Source: Desulfobacteraceae bacterium UBA2245 (lineage in GTDB: Bacteria > Desulfobacterota > Desulfobacteria > Desulfobacterales > UBA2245). Taken from it: a DNA stretch of 64,000 nt. Position numbers and translations under genes: made by a program. Every line of letters starts with the position of its first letter. The stretch's first letter is position 1. Where the stretch lies: assembly GCA_002347265.1 (NCBI GenBank), contig DDYB01000017.1:1-64000 (forward strand). Direction: 5' to 3'. Below the pieces are notes generated by a model. The model saw nothing but the letters and a program-made list of their open reading frames with translations, was not told the DNA's origin and searched no databases. This document shows positions 53,312 through 62,406 of this stretch, one piece after another.

Positions 53312-53886
53312 TCCTTATATTTAAAAATTTCCGTTTTGTCGCCGATGAACCCGGTTTCGTGAAATGTCGTATGCATGATATTAAACCGGAATCGCCTTTC
53401 AAGGGAACTGAAAAAGATCCGAATATGCCGGCGCCTTTTGGCAATTATTCTGAACAGCATGCCGACATGCCTCCGATCCGCCCGTGCTGAAAAGTTTAAA
53501 AGCTGTCTGGAGCCCCACCAATGGCGGTATTTTTTCCGCTGTTCAAAACATTTGTGCACAGCATCATGACAGCGGCGGCAACGGCTGCAACCGCAAAGAG
53601 GGAAGAACGCGCTCACCGTTATCGAACAGTGGGTCATATTACAATTTGGCCTTGAACATAAGCCCGAGCATCAGGAGCTCGAAAAATGCGGCTGAATGGC
53701 CGGCGTTCAAAACAAGACGGAGCAGTTATGCAAATGGTCTGTATTCTTCAGAAAGGGGTCTTTCGCCCGGCGATGATTTTTTCCGGGGCAGATACGTCCG
53801 CGCAGCATGTTGCGGATGGCTCTCGTCCATTGAAGCTGCCGAAGGCATTCATCAATTCCAGCCACACCATGCAGTAAGTTCCCAAG
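53312..53886. other. 575-base stretch with no supported gene
   Basis: Both strands carry short open frames, but none has family-like sequence or a convincing ribosome site. It separates the M50 protease gene from the msbA end of the lipid A cluster and may hold decayed remains of the glycosyltransferase that begins at 53973. Confidence 0.45.
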
Positions 53887-53973
53887 TCATGCCCGGCTCT
53901 GCACGCCGGATGAAACCAGTTGCCGGCAGCGGTTTTCTTCATTATAGGCTGGTATGACGATGGAAAGTTTCAT
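53887..53973 (-). pseudogene. N-terminal fragment of a family 2 glycosyltransferase
   Basis: An ATG at 53973 opens MKLSIVIPAYNEEN, the unmistakable N terminus of GT2 enzymes. The frame then goes off (RCRQLVSSGVQ) and stops after 28 residues. One base deleted near the AACCGC codons would restore N-R-L-P-A-T, as in the family. The remaining domain, including the DxD motif, was not found downstream. It lies 58 bases after msbA, where lipid A or core-sugar genes would be expected. Confidence 0.5.
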
Positions 53974-54031
53974 ATTCTGTTCAAGCCGGCCAGGGACCCG
54001 TATGCGGCCGCCGCCTGGAAAAGAACGCATT

Positions 54032-55801
54032 TCATTTCGGGCAATCAACTCCCGCATTCTTGCTGAACTGCATCTGGTGCAGTTTGAAATATTCCCCTTC
54101 AAGGGCCATGAGGTCCTCGTGTCGGCCCTGTTCAACGATCCGTCCGTTGACCAGCACCACGATGCGGTCCGCATAGGAAATGGTCGACAGCCGGTGGGCG
54201 ATCACAAAGGTAGTGCGCCCCCTCATCAAATTTTCCAGAGCCTTTTGCACCCACATCTCGGACTCGGCGTCCAAGGCGGATGTAGCCTCGTCCAGAATGA
54301 GGATCGGCGCGTTTTTCAAAAGCGCCCGTGCGATGCAGATGCGCTGCTTCTCGCCCCCGGAAAGCCTGCCGCCCAACTCGCCGATGTTGGTGTCAAATCC
54401 CTTCGGAAATCTTGTAACAAAATCATAAGCATATGCGGCTACAGCCGCCTCGATGATTTCCTGTTTTTCTGCCAGGGGATTGCCGTAAGCGATGTTGCTG
54501 GCCACCGTATCGTTAAACAGGATCGGCTCCTGGGTGACCACGGCAATCTGCCGGCGAAGAGAAGCCAGGGATGCATCCCGGATATCCACGCCGTCGATCC
54601 GGATCGCTCCTTCGGCCACATCGTAGAACCGGGGAATCAGGTTCACCAGAGAGGTCTTTCCACCACCGCTCATACCTACCAGAGCCAGGATCTCTCCGGG
54701 CTGAACATCCAGATCGATGTCCTTCAAAACCGGGTTCCGGTCGTATTGAAAAGAAACCTTTTCAAACCGCACCCGGTGCGGTTTAACGACCAGCTCGACC
54801 GGATTTTGTTTTTCCTGAATATCCGACTGCTTCTCCAGAATGTCGAACACGCGGTCCGATGCGGCCAGGCCCTCCTGCACGGCGTTGTTCAGCCGGCTGA
54901 GCTTTTTCACCGGATCATAGAGCATCAGAACCGCAGCCATGAAGGAAAAAAAAGTTCCGGGCGTTGAAGCGCCGGTGATCACGCTGTACCCGCCGTACCA
55001 TACGACAAAGGCGATTCCCAGGCCGCCGAGCAGCTCCATGACCGGAGAGGACAGGGACTTGGCGATGACCGTTTTGATCTCCAGTTCGAACAGATCATCG
55101 GTTTTTTTAACAAACCGCTTTTTTTCAAAGTCCTCCATGCCGAAGGCTTTGACGATCTTGCTGCCGGCAAAGGTTTCGTGCAGAAAGCTGTTCAGCTCTG
55201 CCATGGACTCCTGGCACCTGCGGCTGACCCGCCGCACCCGGCGTCCGAACTCCACGACAGGAAAAAAGGCGATGGGAAGAATGACCAGAGCGCACAGAGC
55301 CAGTTTCCAATCCCGGTAAAGGACCACGACAATCAGTCCCAGAATGGTGAAAAAGTGCCGGACGATGCTGGTTACCGCCGTGGACACCATGGACCGGATC
55401 ACGTTGACGTCATTGGTGATCCGCGACATCAACACGCCGGTTCTCTCCTGCTGGAAAAAAGACAGCGGCAGATCCATAACCCGTTCGTAGAGCCGGTCCC
55501 GCAGATCCTTGATGATCCGCTGGCCCACATAATTCATGTAGTATTCCTGGCCATAATCTCCCAATCCCCGCAGAAAAAAAACAATCACCACGACGATGGG
55601 CATCAGCCGAAGCATCTCGATATCCTGTTTAACGAAAATATCGTCCATGACCGGCTTGATCAAAAGCGCCGATACCGCGCTGGAAGCCGCGACCAGCAGC
55701 ATGCAGGCCGTTCCCAGGAAAAGCCCCATTTTGTAGCGCTTGATCAGATCAAAGAGCTGCCGCTGCCGGGTCGTAATTTTAAATTTAAGATCTGTCTTCA
55801 T
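54032..55801 (-). CDS. msbA: lipid A export ABC transporter MsbA
   Basis: A 589-residue homodimer-forming exporter: six membrane helices to about residue 330, then Walker A GMSGGGKTSL, signature LSGGEKQRICIARALL and Walker B ILILDEATSALD, all complete. It flips lipid A-core across the inner membrane. The position, at the end of the lpx cluster, 5 bases after the acyltransferase gene, supports msbA rather than a drug exporter. A short GT2 fragment follows. Confidence 0.92.
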   Translation of the reverse strand: MKTDLKFKITTRQRQLFDLIKRYKMGLFLGTACMLLVAASSAVSALLIKPVMDDIFVKQDIEMLRLMPIVVVIVFFLRGLGDYGQEYYMNYVGQRIIKDLRDRLYERVMDLPLSFFQQERTGVLMSRITNDVNVIRSMVSTAVTSIVRHFFTILGLIVVVLYRDWKLALCALVILPIAFFPVVEFGRRVRRVSRRCQESMAELNSFLHETFAGSKIVKAFGMEDFEKKRFVKKTDDLFELEIKTVIAKSLSSPVMELLGGLGIAFVVWYGGYSVITGASTPGTFFSFMAAVLMLYDPVKKLSRLNNAVQEGLAASDRVFDILEKQSDIQEKQNPVELVVKPHRVRFEKVSFQYDRNPVLKDIDLDVQPGEILALVGMSGGGKTSLVNLIPRFYDVAEGAIRIDGVDIRDASLASLRRQIAVVTQEPILFNDTVASNIAYGNPLAEKQEIIEAAVAAYAYDFVTRFPKGFDTNIGELGGRLSGGEKQRICIARALLKNAPILILDEATSALDAESEMWVQKALENLMRGRTTFVIAHRLSTISYADRIVVLVNGRIVEQGRHEDLMALEGEYFKLHQMQFSKNAGVDCPK

Positions 55802-55806
55802 GATGT

Positions 55807-56475
55807 TCAGGATATTTCATGTCCGAAACAGTGATCCGCCGCAGAGGTAATCCGGCGAAGTTCCTGTTCAAGTTCCAGCCGCTTTTCCTCCTCTGTTTGG
55901 CGGCCCGCATCTTTTGAAACCCACAGAGGACGGCCGTAAACCAGGCGGCAGCGGGTAAAAGGAGCCGGAAGCACAAACCGGTCCCAGCTGTCGAACACCT
56001 TCATGCGCCGGGCGCTGTAGGTCACCGGCACAATCGGGTACCCGGATTTTTTGGCCAGAGAAATAATTCCGGGCTGAACCCTGAACCGGGGGCCCTGGGG
56101 CCCGTCCGGAATAATTACCGCAGGCCGGTTGCTCACGGATATCTTTCTCAAGATGGTAATCAGCGCGGAAAGGCCGCCCCGGGTCGTGGACCCGCGAACG
56201 GTTTCCTGCCCCTGGCGTTGAAGCACCCGGGCGATGATCTCTCCGTCTTCCGAACGACTGACCAGGGCAACCCCGCCGTATCCCTTGAAAATGTAGCTGA
56301 CCAGAAGAATCCGCGAGTGCCATATGGCGAGGATAAACCTGCGGGACTTGAGAATCTCCTCCACTGCCCCGCAACCCGCCACCTCGACGGAAGCGGTGCG
56401 AAAGATCAGATCAACGATCGTTTTTCCCAGCAGCCCGATCAGATTCCACTTGAATTCGGATTTTGCGAAGCTCAT
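55807..56475 (-). CDS. DUF374 acyltransferase (lysophospholipid acyltransferase-like)
   Basis: A 222-residue membrane-associated protein. AIWHSRILLVSYIF holds the catalytic histidine, and PDGPQGPRFRVQPGII is the DUF374 signature. Family members sit in lipid A clusters and are presumed to add an acyl chain to lipid A, replacing or adding to LpxL; this is not proven. The ATG overlaps the lpxB stop (ATGA), so the genes are coupled. The usual HxxxxD is only partly kept (HSRILL). Confidence 0.85.
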   Translation of the reverse strand: MSFAKSEFKWNLIGLLGKTIVDLIFRTASVEVAGCGAVEEILKSRRFILAIWHSRILLVSYIFKGYGGVALVSRSEDGEIIARVLQRQGQETVRGSTTRGGLSALITILRKISVSNRPAVIIPDGPQGPRFRVQPGIISLAKKSGYPIVPVTYSARRMKVFDSWDRFVLPAPFTRCRLVYGRPLWVSKDAGRQTEEEKRLELEQELRRITSAADHCFGHEIS

Positions 56476-57629
56476 TGAAGCCTCTTTTTGCCCGACGTCA
56501 GCATATCCAGAGCGATCTGCGCGGTCCGGTCCGAGGCGCCGGGACCGCCGAGCCGCTCTCGGATCCCGCCAAGCTCGACGCTTTCGGCTTCCAGCATCGT
56601 TAAATCCGCCAGTTTTGCAGCCGCCAGATCCGCAATGCTTTCCGCGGTGGCCGCATCCTGTATTAATTCAGCGGCCACGGTTTTCCCGGCGATCAAATTG
56701 GCCAGCCCGATATGCGGCACCCGGATCAGGGCCTTTCCCAGGCGGTAGCTTAAGGGAGAAACCCGGTAAACGATGATCGTCGGCGTCTGACAAAGGGCGG
56801 CTTCCAGCGTCACGGTTCCGGAGACAGCCACAGCCAGCCGGACGTTTTGAAGCACATTCTCAACGCCGCCGGAAACAATGCGCACATCGATTTCAGACGC
56901 ATAAGGTCTGACAAGTTCCTGAATATGACCGCTTTCGGCCGTCGGCGCCCGGGAAACCAGAAACCGTATTCCGGGAATACGTTGATTCAGCCTTCGGGCC
57001 GCATCGAGCATCAGGGGAAGATGCCGGATGATTTCCGCATTCCGGGATCCGGGCAACAGGCCGACCGCCTGCTGCCGCGCTTTTAAAACCGGCGCGGTCT
57101 GACTCGAAAGCCCGGAGTCGAGCAGAGGATGACCCACAAAAGTGGCCATAATGCCGTTATTCCGATAAAACTCCGCTTCAAAAGGCAGAATGACGGCCAT
57201 ATGGTCCACTCGTTTTTTCAAGGTTCTGACCCGTCCCGGACGCCAGGCCCACACCTGGGGGCCGATATAATAAAGTACCGGGACACCGAGTTTCCTGGCG
57301 TGAGCCGCAAGGTGCAGGTTGAAATCCGGAAAATCGATCAGAATCAGCAGATCCGGTCGCAGGGTTTTCAAAGCGGACCTGGCGATGGATATTCCCCGAA
57401 AAATATCGGGAAGCCTGGACATCACCTCGGTGATTCCCACCACCGACAATCGGTGCGCATCAAAGAGAATCCGCACTCCTTCTGAAGCCATGGACTTTCC
57501 GCCGATGCCGCAGAAAAACAGGCGGTCGTCGCGCTGCCTCATGGCCCGCACCAGCCTTGCACCATGAAGATCGCCGGACGCTTCTCCGGCAACGATCATC
57601 ACGCACCGGCCGTATCGGGCATGCGGCAT
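56472..57629 (-). CDS. lpxB: lipid-A-disaccharide synthase
   Basis: A 385-residue GT-B glycosyltransferase that joins UDP-diacylglucosamine to lipid X, giving the tetra-acyl disaccharide. MIVAGEASGDLHGARLV at the start, IDFPDFNLHLA and YIGPQVWAWRPGR are hallmarks, and VSGTVTLEAALCQTPTIIVY lies in the C-terminal half. The start ATG follows GGAGGACC; a second ATG ten codons in would give the shorter family N terminus. Three bases separate it from the oxidoreductase upstream. Confidence 0.94.
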   Translation of the reverse strand: MPHARYGRCVMIVAGEASGDLHGARLVRAMRQRDDRLFFCGIGGKSMASEGVRILFDAHRLSVVGITEVMSRLPDIFRGISIARSALKTLRPDLLILIDFPDFNLHLAAHARKLGVPVLYYIGPQVWAWRPGRVRTLKKRVDHMAVILPFEAEFYRNNGIMATFVGHPLLDSGLSSQTAPVLKARQQAVGLLPGSRNAEIIRHLPLMLDAARRLNQRIPGIRFLVSRAPTAESGHIQELVRPYASEIDVRIVSGGVENVLQNVRLAVAVSGTVTLEAALCQTPTIIVYRVSPLSYRLGKALIRVPHIGLANLIAGKTVAAELIQDAATAESIADLAAAKLADLTMLEAESVELGGIRERLGGPGASDRTAQIALDMLTSGKKRLQ

Positions 57630-57632
57630 GGC

Positions 57633-58601
57633 TCAGGTCCTCCGGAACAGGCGGATCGATGCCTCGATCTGATCCATGATGCTGAGAGCGATTTTCAGTG
57701 CATCGCGCCCCATCTGCCCGGTCACCTCGGGAACCTCACGGCGCCGAACGCAGCGGACAAAGGATTTCAATTCATCGTCAAGCGGATCGGCGTTGGTGAA
57801 GCACAGCCGGTTGACGCCCATGCCCGGTATCACGGCGTCCACGGCGCTCTCGTCCTTCGCGATGCGGGTGATCTCCCGGTTGGCAAAATCCACGGAAATA
57901 TAGGCATCCTTCTGAAAAAAACGGATCTTTCGTTCGTTTTTCATCGATATGCGGCTGGCCGTGATATTGGCCACGCACCCGTTGGCAAATTCAAGGCGGG
58001 CATTGGCGATATCCACGCTGGGACAGACCACCGGGGCGCCCGAGGCCTGGATCCGCCTGATCTTGAATGGCACCAGATTCAAAATGATATCAATGTCATG
58101 GATCATCAGATCCAGAACCACGCTCACATCCGTACACCGGTTCTTAAACACGCTGAGCCGGTGTGACTCGATGAAGAGAGGCGGGTGGACCATCATCTCT
58201 TTGAGGGCCGCCACCGCCGGATTGAACCGCTCCAGATGCCCCACCTGAATCAGCAATCCTCTGGATTCCGCAAGTTCGATAAGCTCCTGAGCCTCGCCCA
58301 GAGTGGCGGTCACGGGCTTTTCGATCAATACATCGGCATCGCTTTGCAAAAAAGCCCTGCTCACCTCATGGTGCAAAGCGGTAGGGGTTACGACACTGAC
58401 GGCATCCACCCTGCCCAGCAGATCCCGGTAATCCCTATAGGCGCGGGTTTCCACGCATTTCGCAACCGCCTCTGCCTGGGTTTTATTCACATCCGCCACT
58501 CCGACCAGTTCCACATCGTCCATGCGGGCATATTTCTCCGCATGAAACCTGCCCAAGTATCCCACGCCGACCACCGCGATGCGAAGCTTTTTTTCTTTCA
58601 T
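57633..58601 (-). CDS. Gfo/Idh/MocA-family NAD(P)-dependent sugar oxidoreductase (GnnA-like?)
   Basis: A 322-residue enzyme. The NAD(P) motif is VVGVGYLGRFHAEKY; the EKP motif is VLIEKPVTAT. It would oxidise a sugar hydroxyl, most likely on a nucleotide sugar. In Acidithiobacillus and Leptospira, GnnA of this family lies in the lpx cluster and, with the transaminase GnnB, makes UDP-GlcNAc3N for amide-linked lipid A. The position between lpxI and lpxB fits, but no gnnB is seen here. The start at 58601 has AGGTGATC in front. Confidence 0.85.
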   Translation of the reverse strand: MKEKKLRIAVVGVGYLGRFHAEKYARMDDVELVGVADVNKTQAEAVAKCVETRAYRDYRDLLGRVDAVSVVTPTALHHEVSRAFLQSDADVLIEKPVTATLGEAQELIELAESRGLLIQVGHLERFNPAVAALKEMMVHPPLFIESHRLSVFKNRCTDVSVVLDLMIHDIDIILNLVPFKIRRIQASGAPVVCPSVDIANARLEFANGCVANITASRISMKNERKIRFFQKDAYISVDFANREITRIAKDESAVDAVIPGMGVNRLCFTNADPLDDELKSFVRCVRRREVPEVTGQMGRDALKIALSIMDQIEASIRLFRRT

Positions 58602-58612
58602 GATCTGATCAC

Positions 58613-59437
58613 CTACCATCCGTCCCGGCAGTCTTCCAGAGCCAGAATGCAGATTCCGTATCTGTCGGCCAGAGCGGTCATTTCCTGCCGGTCAAAAACA
58701 ACGGCCTTTCCAGCCTCCACAACCAGGGTCTGAACCCCGAACCGGTGCATGGTTTCGATGGTTTGCACACCGATGGCCGGGATATCGAACCGCAGATCCT
58801 GATCGGGCTTGCAGACCTTGACCGCGACCGCCTTGCCCTTGCCGAGCATTCCCCCTCTTTCGATGGTGGCATCCGTTCCGTCGATCGCCTCAAGGGCCAG
58901 CACGGATCCACGGCCAACCACCGCGCACTGCCCGATGTCCAGCCGTCCCAGTTCCTTTGCAATCCGCCAGCCCAGAGCGATATCGCCCTTTTCGGACCGA
59001 CGGGGTTTTTTACGGGTCCAGCAACCCTTTGGGGCCAGCAGTTCGGGCAGCAGAAAGGTAGAGGCCTGAATCAGAATTCCTTCTTTCTCCAATACACCGG
59101 CAAAGGCCCTGAGCAAAGCGTCATCATGCGTATGGCGCATGCCGGCGATAATGGCAATAGCCTTGGCGTCCGGGCGCACATCGCTGAAAATCCGCGTCTT
59201 GCGGATCGCGCCGAGCATAACGGCCTGGGATACTGCATTTCGTTTGAAGAAATCGATCAGCCGCCGAACCTGTCCCAGATGCATCCATTCGATGGCCGAC
59301 ACATCGGCCTCCAGCGCCGGATCGGTTTCCTTCAAAAAAGCCGCGGCAAAAACCTCGTACCCGCTGAGCCGGGCTTTGCTGGAAAAAATTAAGGGGAACT
59401 GACCGCTCCCCGCTATGAGTCCGATTCGATGATCCAT
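58613..59437 (-). CDS. lpxI: UDP-2,3-diacylglucosamine pyrophosphatase LpxI
   Basis: A 274-residue member of the LpxI (DUF1009) family. IGLIAGSGQFPLIFSSKA at the N terminus and the conserved C-terminal part (DIPAIGVQTIETMHRFGVQ, VVEAGKAVVF) match. It cuts the pyrophosphate of UDP-diacylglucosamine to give lipid X, the LpxH reaction, with a different fold. It is found in bacteria that lack LpxH. The adjacent lpxA and lpxB genes give a firm context. Confidence 0.92.
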   Translation of the reverse strand: MDHRIGLIAGSGQFPLIFSSKARLSGYEVFAAAFLKETDPALEADVSAIEWMHLGQVRRLIDFFKRNAVSQAVMLGAIRKTRIFSDVRPDAKAIAIIAGMRHTHDDALLRAFAGVLEKEGILIQASTFLLPELLAPKGCWTRKKPRRSEKGDIALGWRIAKELGRLDIGQCAVVGRGSVLALEAIDGTDATIERGGMLGKGKAVAVKVCKPDQDLRFDIPAIGVQTIETMHRFGVQTLVVEAGKAVVFDRQEMTALADRYGICILALEDCRDGW

Positions 59438-59468
59438 TTTTGGTCCAAGGCGCTTTGAAAAGCAACGC

Positions 59469-60239
59469 TCACCGGGTTACGCCCCGGCTTGATGCTTGCA
59501 GAAATTCAATAAATCCGACGACCTCCGGAATCTGTTCCACCTCGGCCTTGACCCGCTCGATAGCCTCATTAATGGTAATTCCGATTCGAAATACGATCCG
59601 GTATGTTTTTTTCAGCTGCAAAATCGTTTCCTGAGAAAACCCGTGACGTTTGAGACCTACGGAGTTCAGTCCGTGCAGGGCAGCCCGGTCGCCCGAAGCG
59701 ATCACATAAGGCGGGACATCCTTGACCACCGCGGACTTGCCGCCGACAAAAGCGTAATCGCCGATTCGGACAAACTGATGGATGGCCACCAGCCCTCCGA
59801 TCGTCGCATGATCGCCGATCGTGATATGCCCGGCCAGGGTGGCGTTGTTGGCCATCACCACGTTTCGGCCGATTTTGCAGTCATGGGCCACGTGGGTATA
59901 GGCCATCAGAAAACTTTCCTCTCCCAGTTCGGTCACGCCGCCGCCGAAAGAAGTGCCTCTGTGTATGGTGACGAATTCACGAATAATGCTGCCTCTGCCG
60001 ATCTTCACCCAGGTCTCTTCTCCCTGAAATTTCAGAGACTGGGGCGGCGCTCCGATCGATGCATAATGAAATATCTGGCAATCCGGCCCGATAACGACAT
60101 AGGGATCGATCACGGCATGCGAGCCGATAACGGTCCCGCTTCCGATCCGCGTGTTCTTTCCGACAAGGGCGAAAGGACCGATGGTCACATTTTCGTCGAT
60201 CTGAGCCCCCGGATCGACGATAGCGGTCTGATGAATCAT
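59469..60239 (-). CDS. lpxA: acyl-ACP:UDP-GlcNAc acyltransferase
   Basis: A 256-residue left-handed beta-helix enzyme built of hexapeptide repeats from residue 1 to about 190, then a helical tail. The catalytic histidine is in THVAHDCKIG near residue 120, and NATLAGHITIGDHATIGG and VGLKRHGFSQETI are conserved. It adds a 3-hydroxyacyl chain to UDP-GlcNAc, the first step of lipid A synthesis. Its ATG overlaps the fabZ stop by four bases. Confidence 0.95.
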   Translation of the reverse strand: MIHQTAIVDPGAQIDENVTIGPFALVGKNTRIGSGTVIGSHAVIDPYVVIGPDCQIFHYASIGAPPQSLKFQGEETWVKIGRGSIIREFVTIHRGTSFGGGVTELGEESFLMAYTHVAHDCKIGRNVVMANNATLAGHITIGDHATIGGLVAIHQFVRIGDYAFVGGKSAVVKDVPPYVIASGDRAALHGLNSVGLKRHGFSQETILQLKKTYRIVFRIGITINEAIERVKAEVEQIPEVVGFIEFLQASSRGVTR

Positions 60240-60679
60240 TTCTTTTCTCCAAACGAAGCCATCATCTCAGCTTCGGCCACGATGTTGTCTTCAACTTTGG
60301 CAATACCGGCCATTTTAACGGCCTTTGCCCGCTGCTTCAAGGCCCTGATCTCAAAGATCAGCTGATCTCCGGGAACCACGGGTTTTCGAAACCGGACCTT
60401 GTCCATGCCCATGAAATAAATGACAGCGCCGCGCAATTCTTCAGGCATGCTGTCCAAAGCCAGAATGCCCCCGGCTTGCGCCATGGCTTCCAAAATAAGC
60501 ACACCCGGCATGATCGGCGTTCCGGGAAAATGTCCCTGGAAAAACGGCTCGTTGATGGTAACGTTTTTCAGGGCCGTAATTCTTTCTCCGGAAACCAGTT
60601 CGACCACCCGGTCAATCAGCAGAAAGGGATACCGGTGCGGCAGAAAATTCATAATCTCCGCAATGGAATATTGTTTCAT
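60236..60679 (-). CDS. fabZ: 3-hydroxyacyl-ACP dehydratase FabZ
   Basis: A 147-residue hot-dog-fold dehydratase. The catalytic His is in FLPHRYPFLLIDRV near the N terminus and the Glu in GHFPGTPIMPGVLILEAMAQ. It removes water from 3-hydroxyacyl-ACP in fatty acid elongation and competes with LpxA/LpxD for the same substrate, which explains the location. Start 60679 (MKQYSIAEI) fits the family length better than 60709. Confidence 0.95.
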   Translation of the reverse strand: MKQYSIAEIMNFLPHRYPFLLIDRVVELVSGERITALKNVTINEPFFQGHFPGTPIMPGVLILEAMAQAGGILALDSMPEELRGAVIYFMGMDKVRFRKPVVPGDQLIFEIRALKQRAKAVKMAGIAKVEDNIVAEAEMMASFGEKK

Positions 60680-60723
60680 GGCTAAACATCTCTTTTGGGG
60701 TACAAACAATCAAAACCGATCGC

Positions 60724-61779
60724 CTAATCCAAATCCTTCTGAACGCCGCAGCCTTGACCGGCCTCAAGATTTCGAAGACGTTTTTCGAGCTCGGCGATTT
60801 TTTTGCTCAGCTCCGGCAACCTGGGCACCACGTGTTGAACGCGAAGCCACTGGCTGTGAGGCATCTCCGGAGATCCGGAAACGATCTGGCCGCTTTCGAC
60901 AGACCTGGCCACTCCGGCTTGGGGTCCGACGGTCACATGGTCGCCGATCGTGATATGACCGGAAATCCCGGCCTGGCCCGCCAGAACGGCATGCCTTCCG
61001 ATCGTCGTGCTTCCGGATATTCCCACCTGGGCCACGAGAGCCGTATGCTCACCCACGGTTACATTATGGGCCACATGCACCAGATTGTCGGTTTTCACGC
61101 CCCGCTGAATCCAGGTTTTTCCGAATGTAGCCCGGTCAATGGTGTTCGCGGCGCCGATCTCCACATCATCATCGATCTGAACAATTCCGATGTGCGGGAT
61201 CTTGTGATACCCTTCAGCGGTGGGAACAAACCCGAATCCGTCACTTCCGATCACCGTTGAAGCATGAATGATCACCCGGTTGCCGATCACGCAGTTCTCT
61301 CGAACGGTCACATGCGGATAGATTTCCACATCGTCGCCGATCGACGCCCCGTCTCCGACAAACACGCCGGGATGAAGGACCGTCCGGTCTCCAATCCGGA
61401 CATGATCGCCGATCACCACGAAATGGCCGATGGAAACATCCTTTCCGCAGGCAAAGTCAACGCCGATGCCCGCATGAGGGCTGATTCCGGACGGCGGACG
61501 GTGGTGGGGATGAAACCACCGGACCACCTGAAGAAAGGCAAGCTGGGGATGGTCCGCGCAGATCAGGGGCTTTTCCGATGATCCTTTAAACCCTCGCGGA
61601 ACAATGACCGCTCCAGCGCCGGTTTCGTCCATTTTTTTTAAAAACTTCGGATGACCGGCAAAGGTGATCCGGTCTGGAGCCGCTGCTTCAAATGGCGCCA
61701 CTCCGGCGATCATGGGCCGGTCGTCCCCGACGACACTGCCTTTAACCATATCAGCGATCTGCGCAATCGACAGTTTCAT
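60724..61779 (-). CDS. lpxD: UDP-3-O-acylglucosamine N-acyltransferase
   Basis: A 351-residue protein with an N-terminal uridine-binding domain (MKLSIAQIADMVKGSV), a long hexapeptide beta-helix and a C-terminal coiled helix ending in a charged tail. The catalytic His lies in VHVAHNVTVGEHTALV. It adds the second 3-hydroxyacyl chain in lipid A synthesis. Start 61779 has GGAGAACGG six bases upstream; an ATG at 61791 is possible. Confidence 0.95.
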   Translation of the reverse strand: MKLSIAQIADMVKGSVVGDDRPMIAGVAPFEAAAPDRITFAGHPKFLKKMDETGAGAVIVPRGFKGSSEKPLICADHPQLAFLQVVRWFHPHHRPPSGISPHAGIGVDFACGKDVSIGHFVVIGDHVRIGDRTVLHPGVFVGDGASIGDDVEIYPHVTVRENCVIGNRVIIHASTVIGSDGFGFVPTAEGYHKIPHIGIVQIDDDVEIGAANTIDRATFGKTWIQRGVKTDNLVHVAHNVTVGEHTALVAQVGISGSTTIGRHAVLAGQAGISGHITIGDHVTVGPQAGVARSVESGQIVSGSPEMPHSQWLRVQHVVPRLPELSKKIAELEKRLRNLEAGQGCGVQKDLD

Positions 61780-61824
61780 ACCGTTCTCCAAAGTCCGGCA
61801 TTTCCGAGGACATGCCGGCGAATT

Positions 61825-62361
61825 TCATTTGGATGTTTTGGCAAACTGTTTGTTGTACTGCTCAATGATCACGTCGGTGATGTCAATGGTCTGAGGAGCG
61901 TAGAGAACGCCGGTTTCCCGCTTTTCCAGAATCAGCAGGTACCCCCCTTTTTTACCGAATTCATTGACCAGTTCAATCAGATCCTTCTGAATATCCACGA
62001 TCAGTTTGCCTTCAAACTCTTTGAATTCTTCGGCATATTTTTTTTGAAGTACTTTGAAGTCGCCAATCCCGATGCGAAGTTCCCGCTCCTTTTCCTCGCG
62101 AGCCTCCTCGCTGAGCACCAGTGCCTCGCGCTCAAACTGCTTTCGTTTTTCTTCAATCGCAGTTCCTTTTGTCTTAAGGTCTTCCTCCATCTTTTTCCCG
62201 CGTTGCTTGATTTCAGCCTGGGCTGATTTGCCGGCGCTCGAAGCCTCCAGAATTTTTTGAAAATCCACGATTCCGATCTTGGCGGCATCGGCCCCAAGGC
62301 TGGAGGACGCTAAGAAAAAAAGACTGATCATCAGCATGCAAATTGTTTTGACACTGCGCAT
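61825..62361 (-). CDS. OmpH/Skp-family periplasmic chaperone
   Basis: A 178-residue secreted protein. The signal peptide is at residues 1-25 (LMISLFFLASSSLGADA). It continues into KIGIVDFQKILEAS and a long charged coil (about 45-130) rich in Lys and Glu, then a C-terminal short sheet. Skp carries unfolded outer-membrane proteins to the BamA complex, encoded directly upstream. Length is normal. Confidence 0.92.
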   Translation of the reverse strand: MRSVKTICMLMISLFFLASSSLGADAAKIGIVDFQKILEASSAGKSAQAEIKQRGKKMEEDLKTKGTAIEEKRKQFEREALVLSEEAREEKERELRIGIGDFKVLQKKYAEEFKEFEGKLIVDIQKDLIELVNEFGKKGGYLLILEKRETGVLYAPQTIDITDVIIEQYNKQFAKTSK

Positions 62362-62406
62362 GTAACCCCCTTCTTATAACCACCCGTTAAACATTACAGT
62401 TTTATC

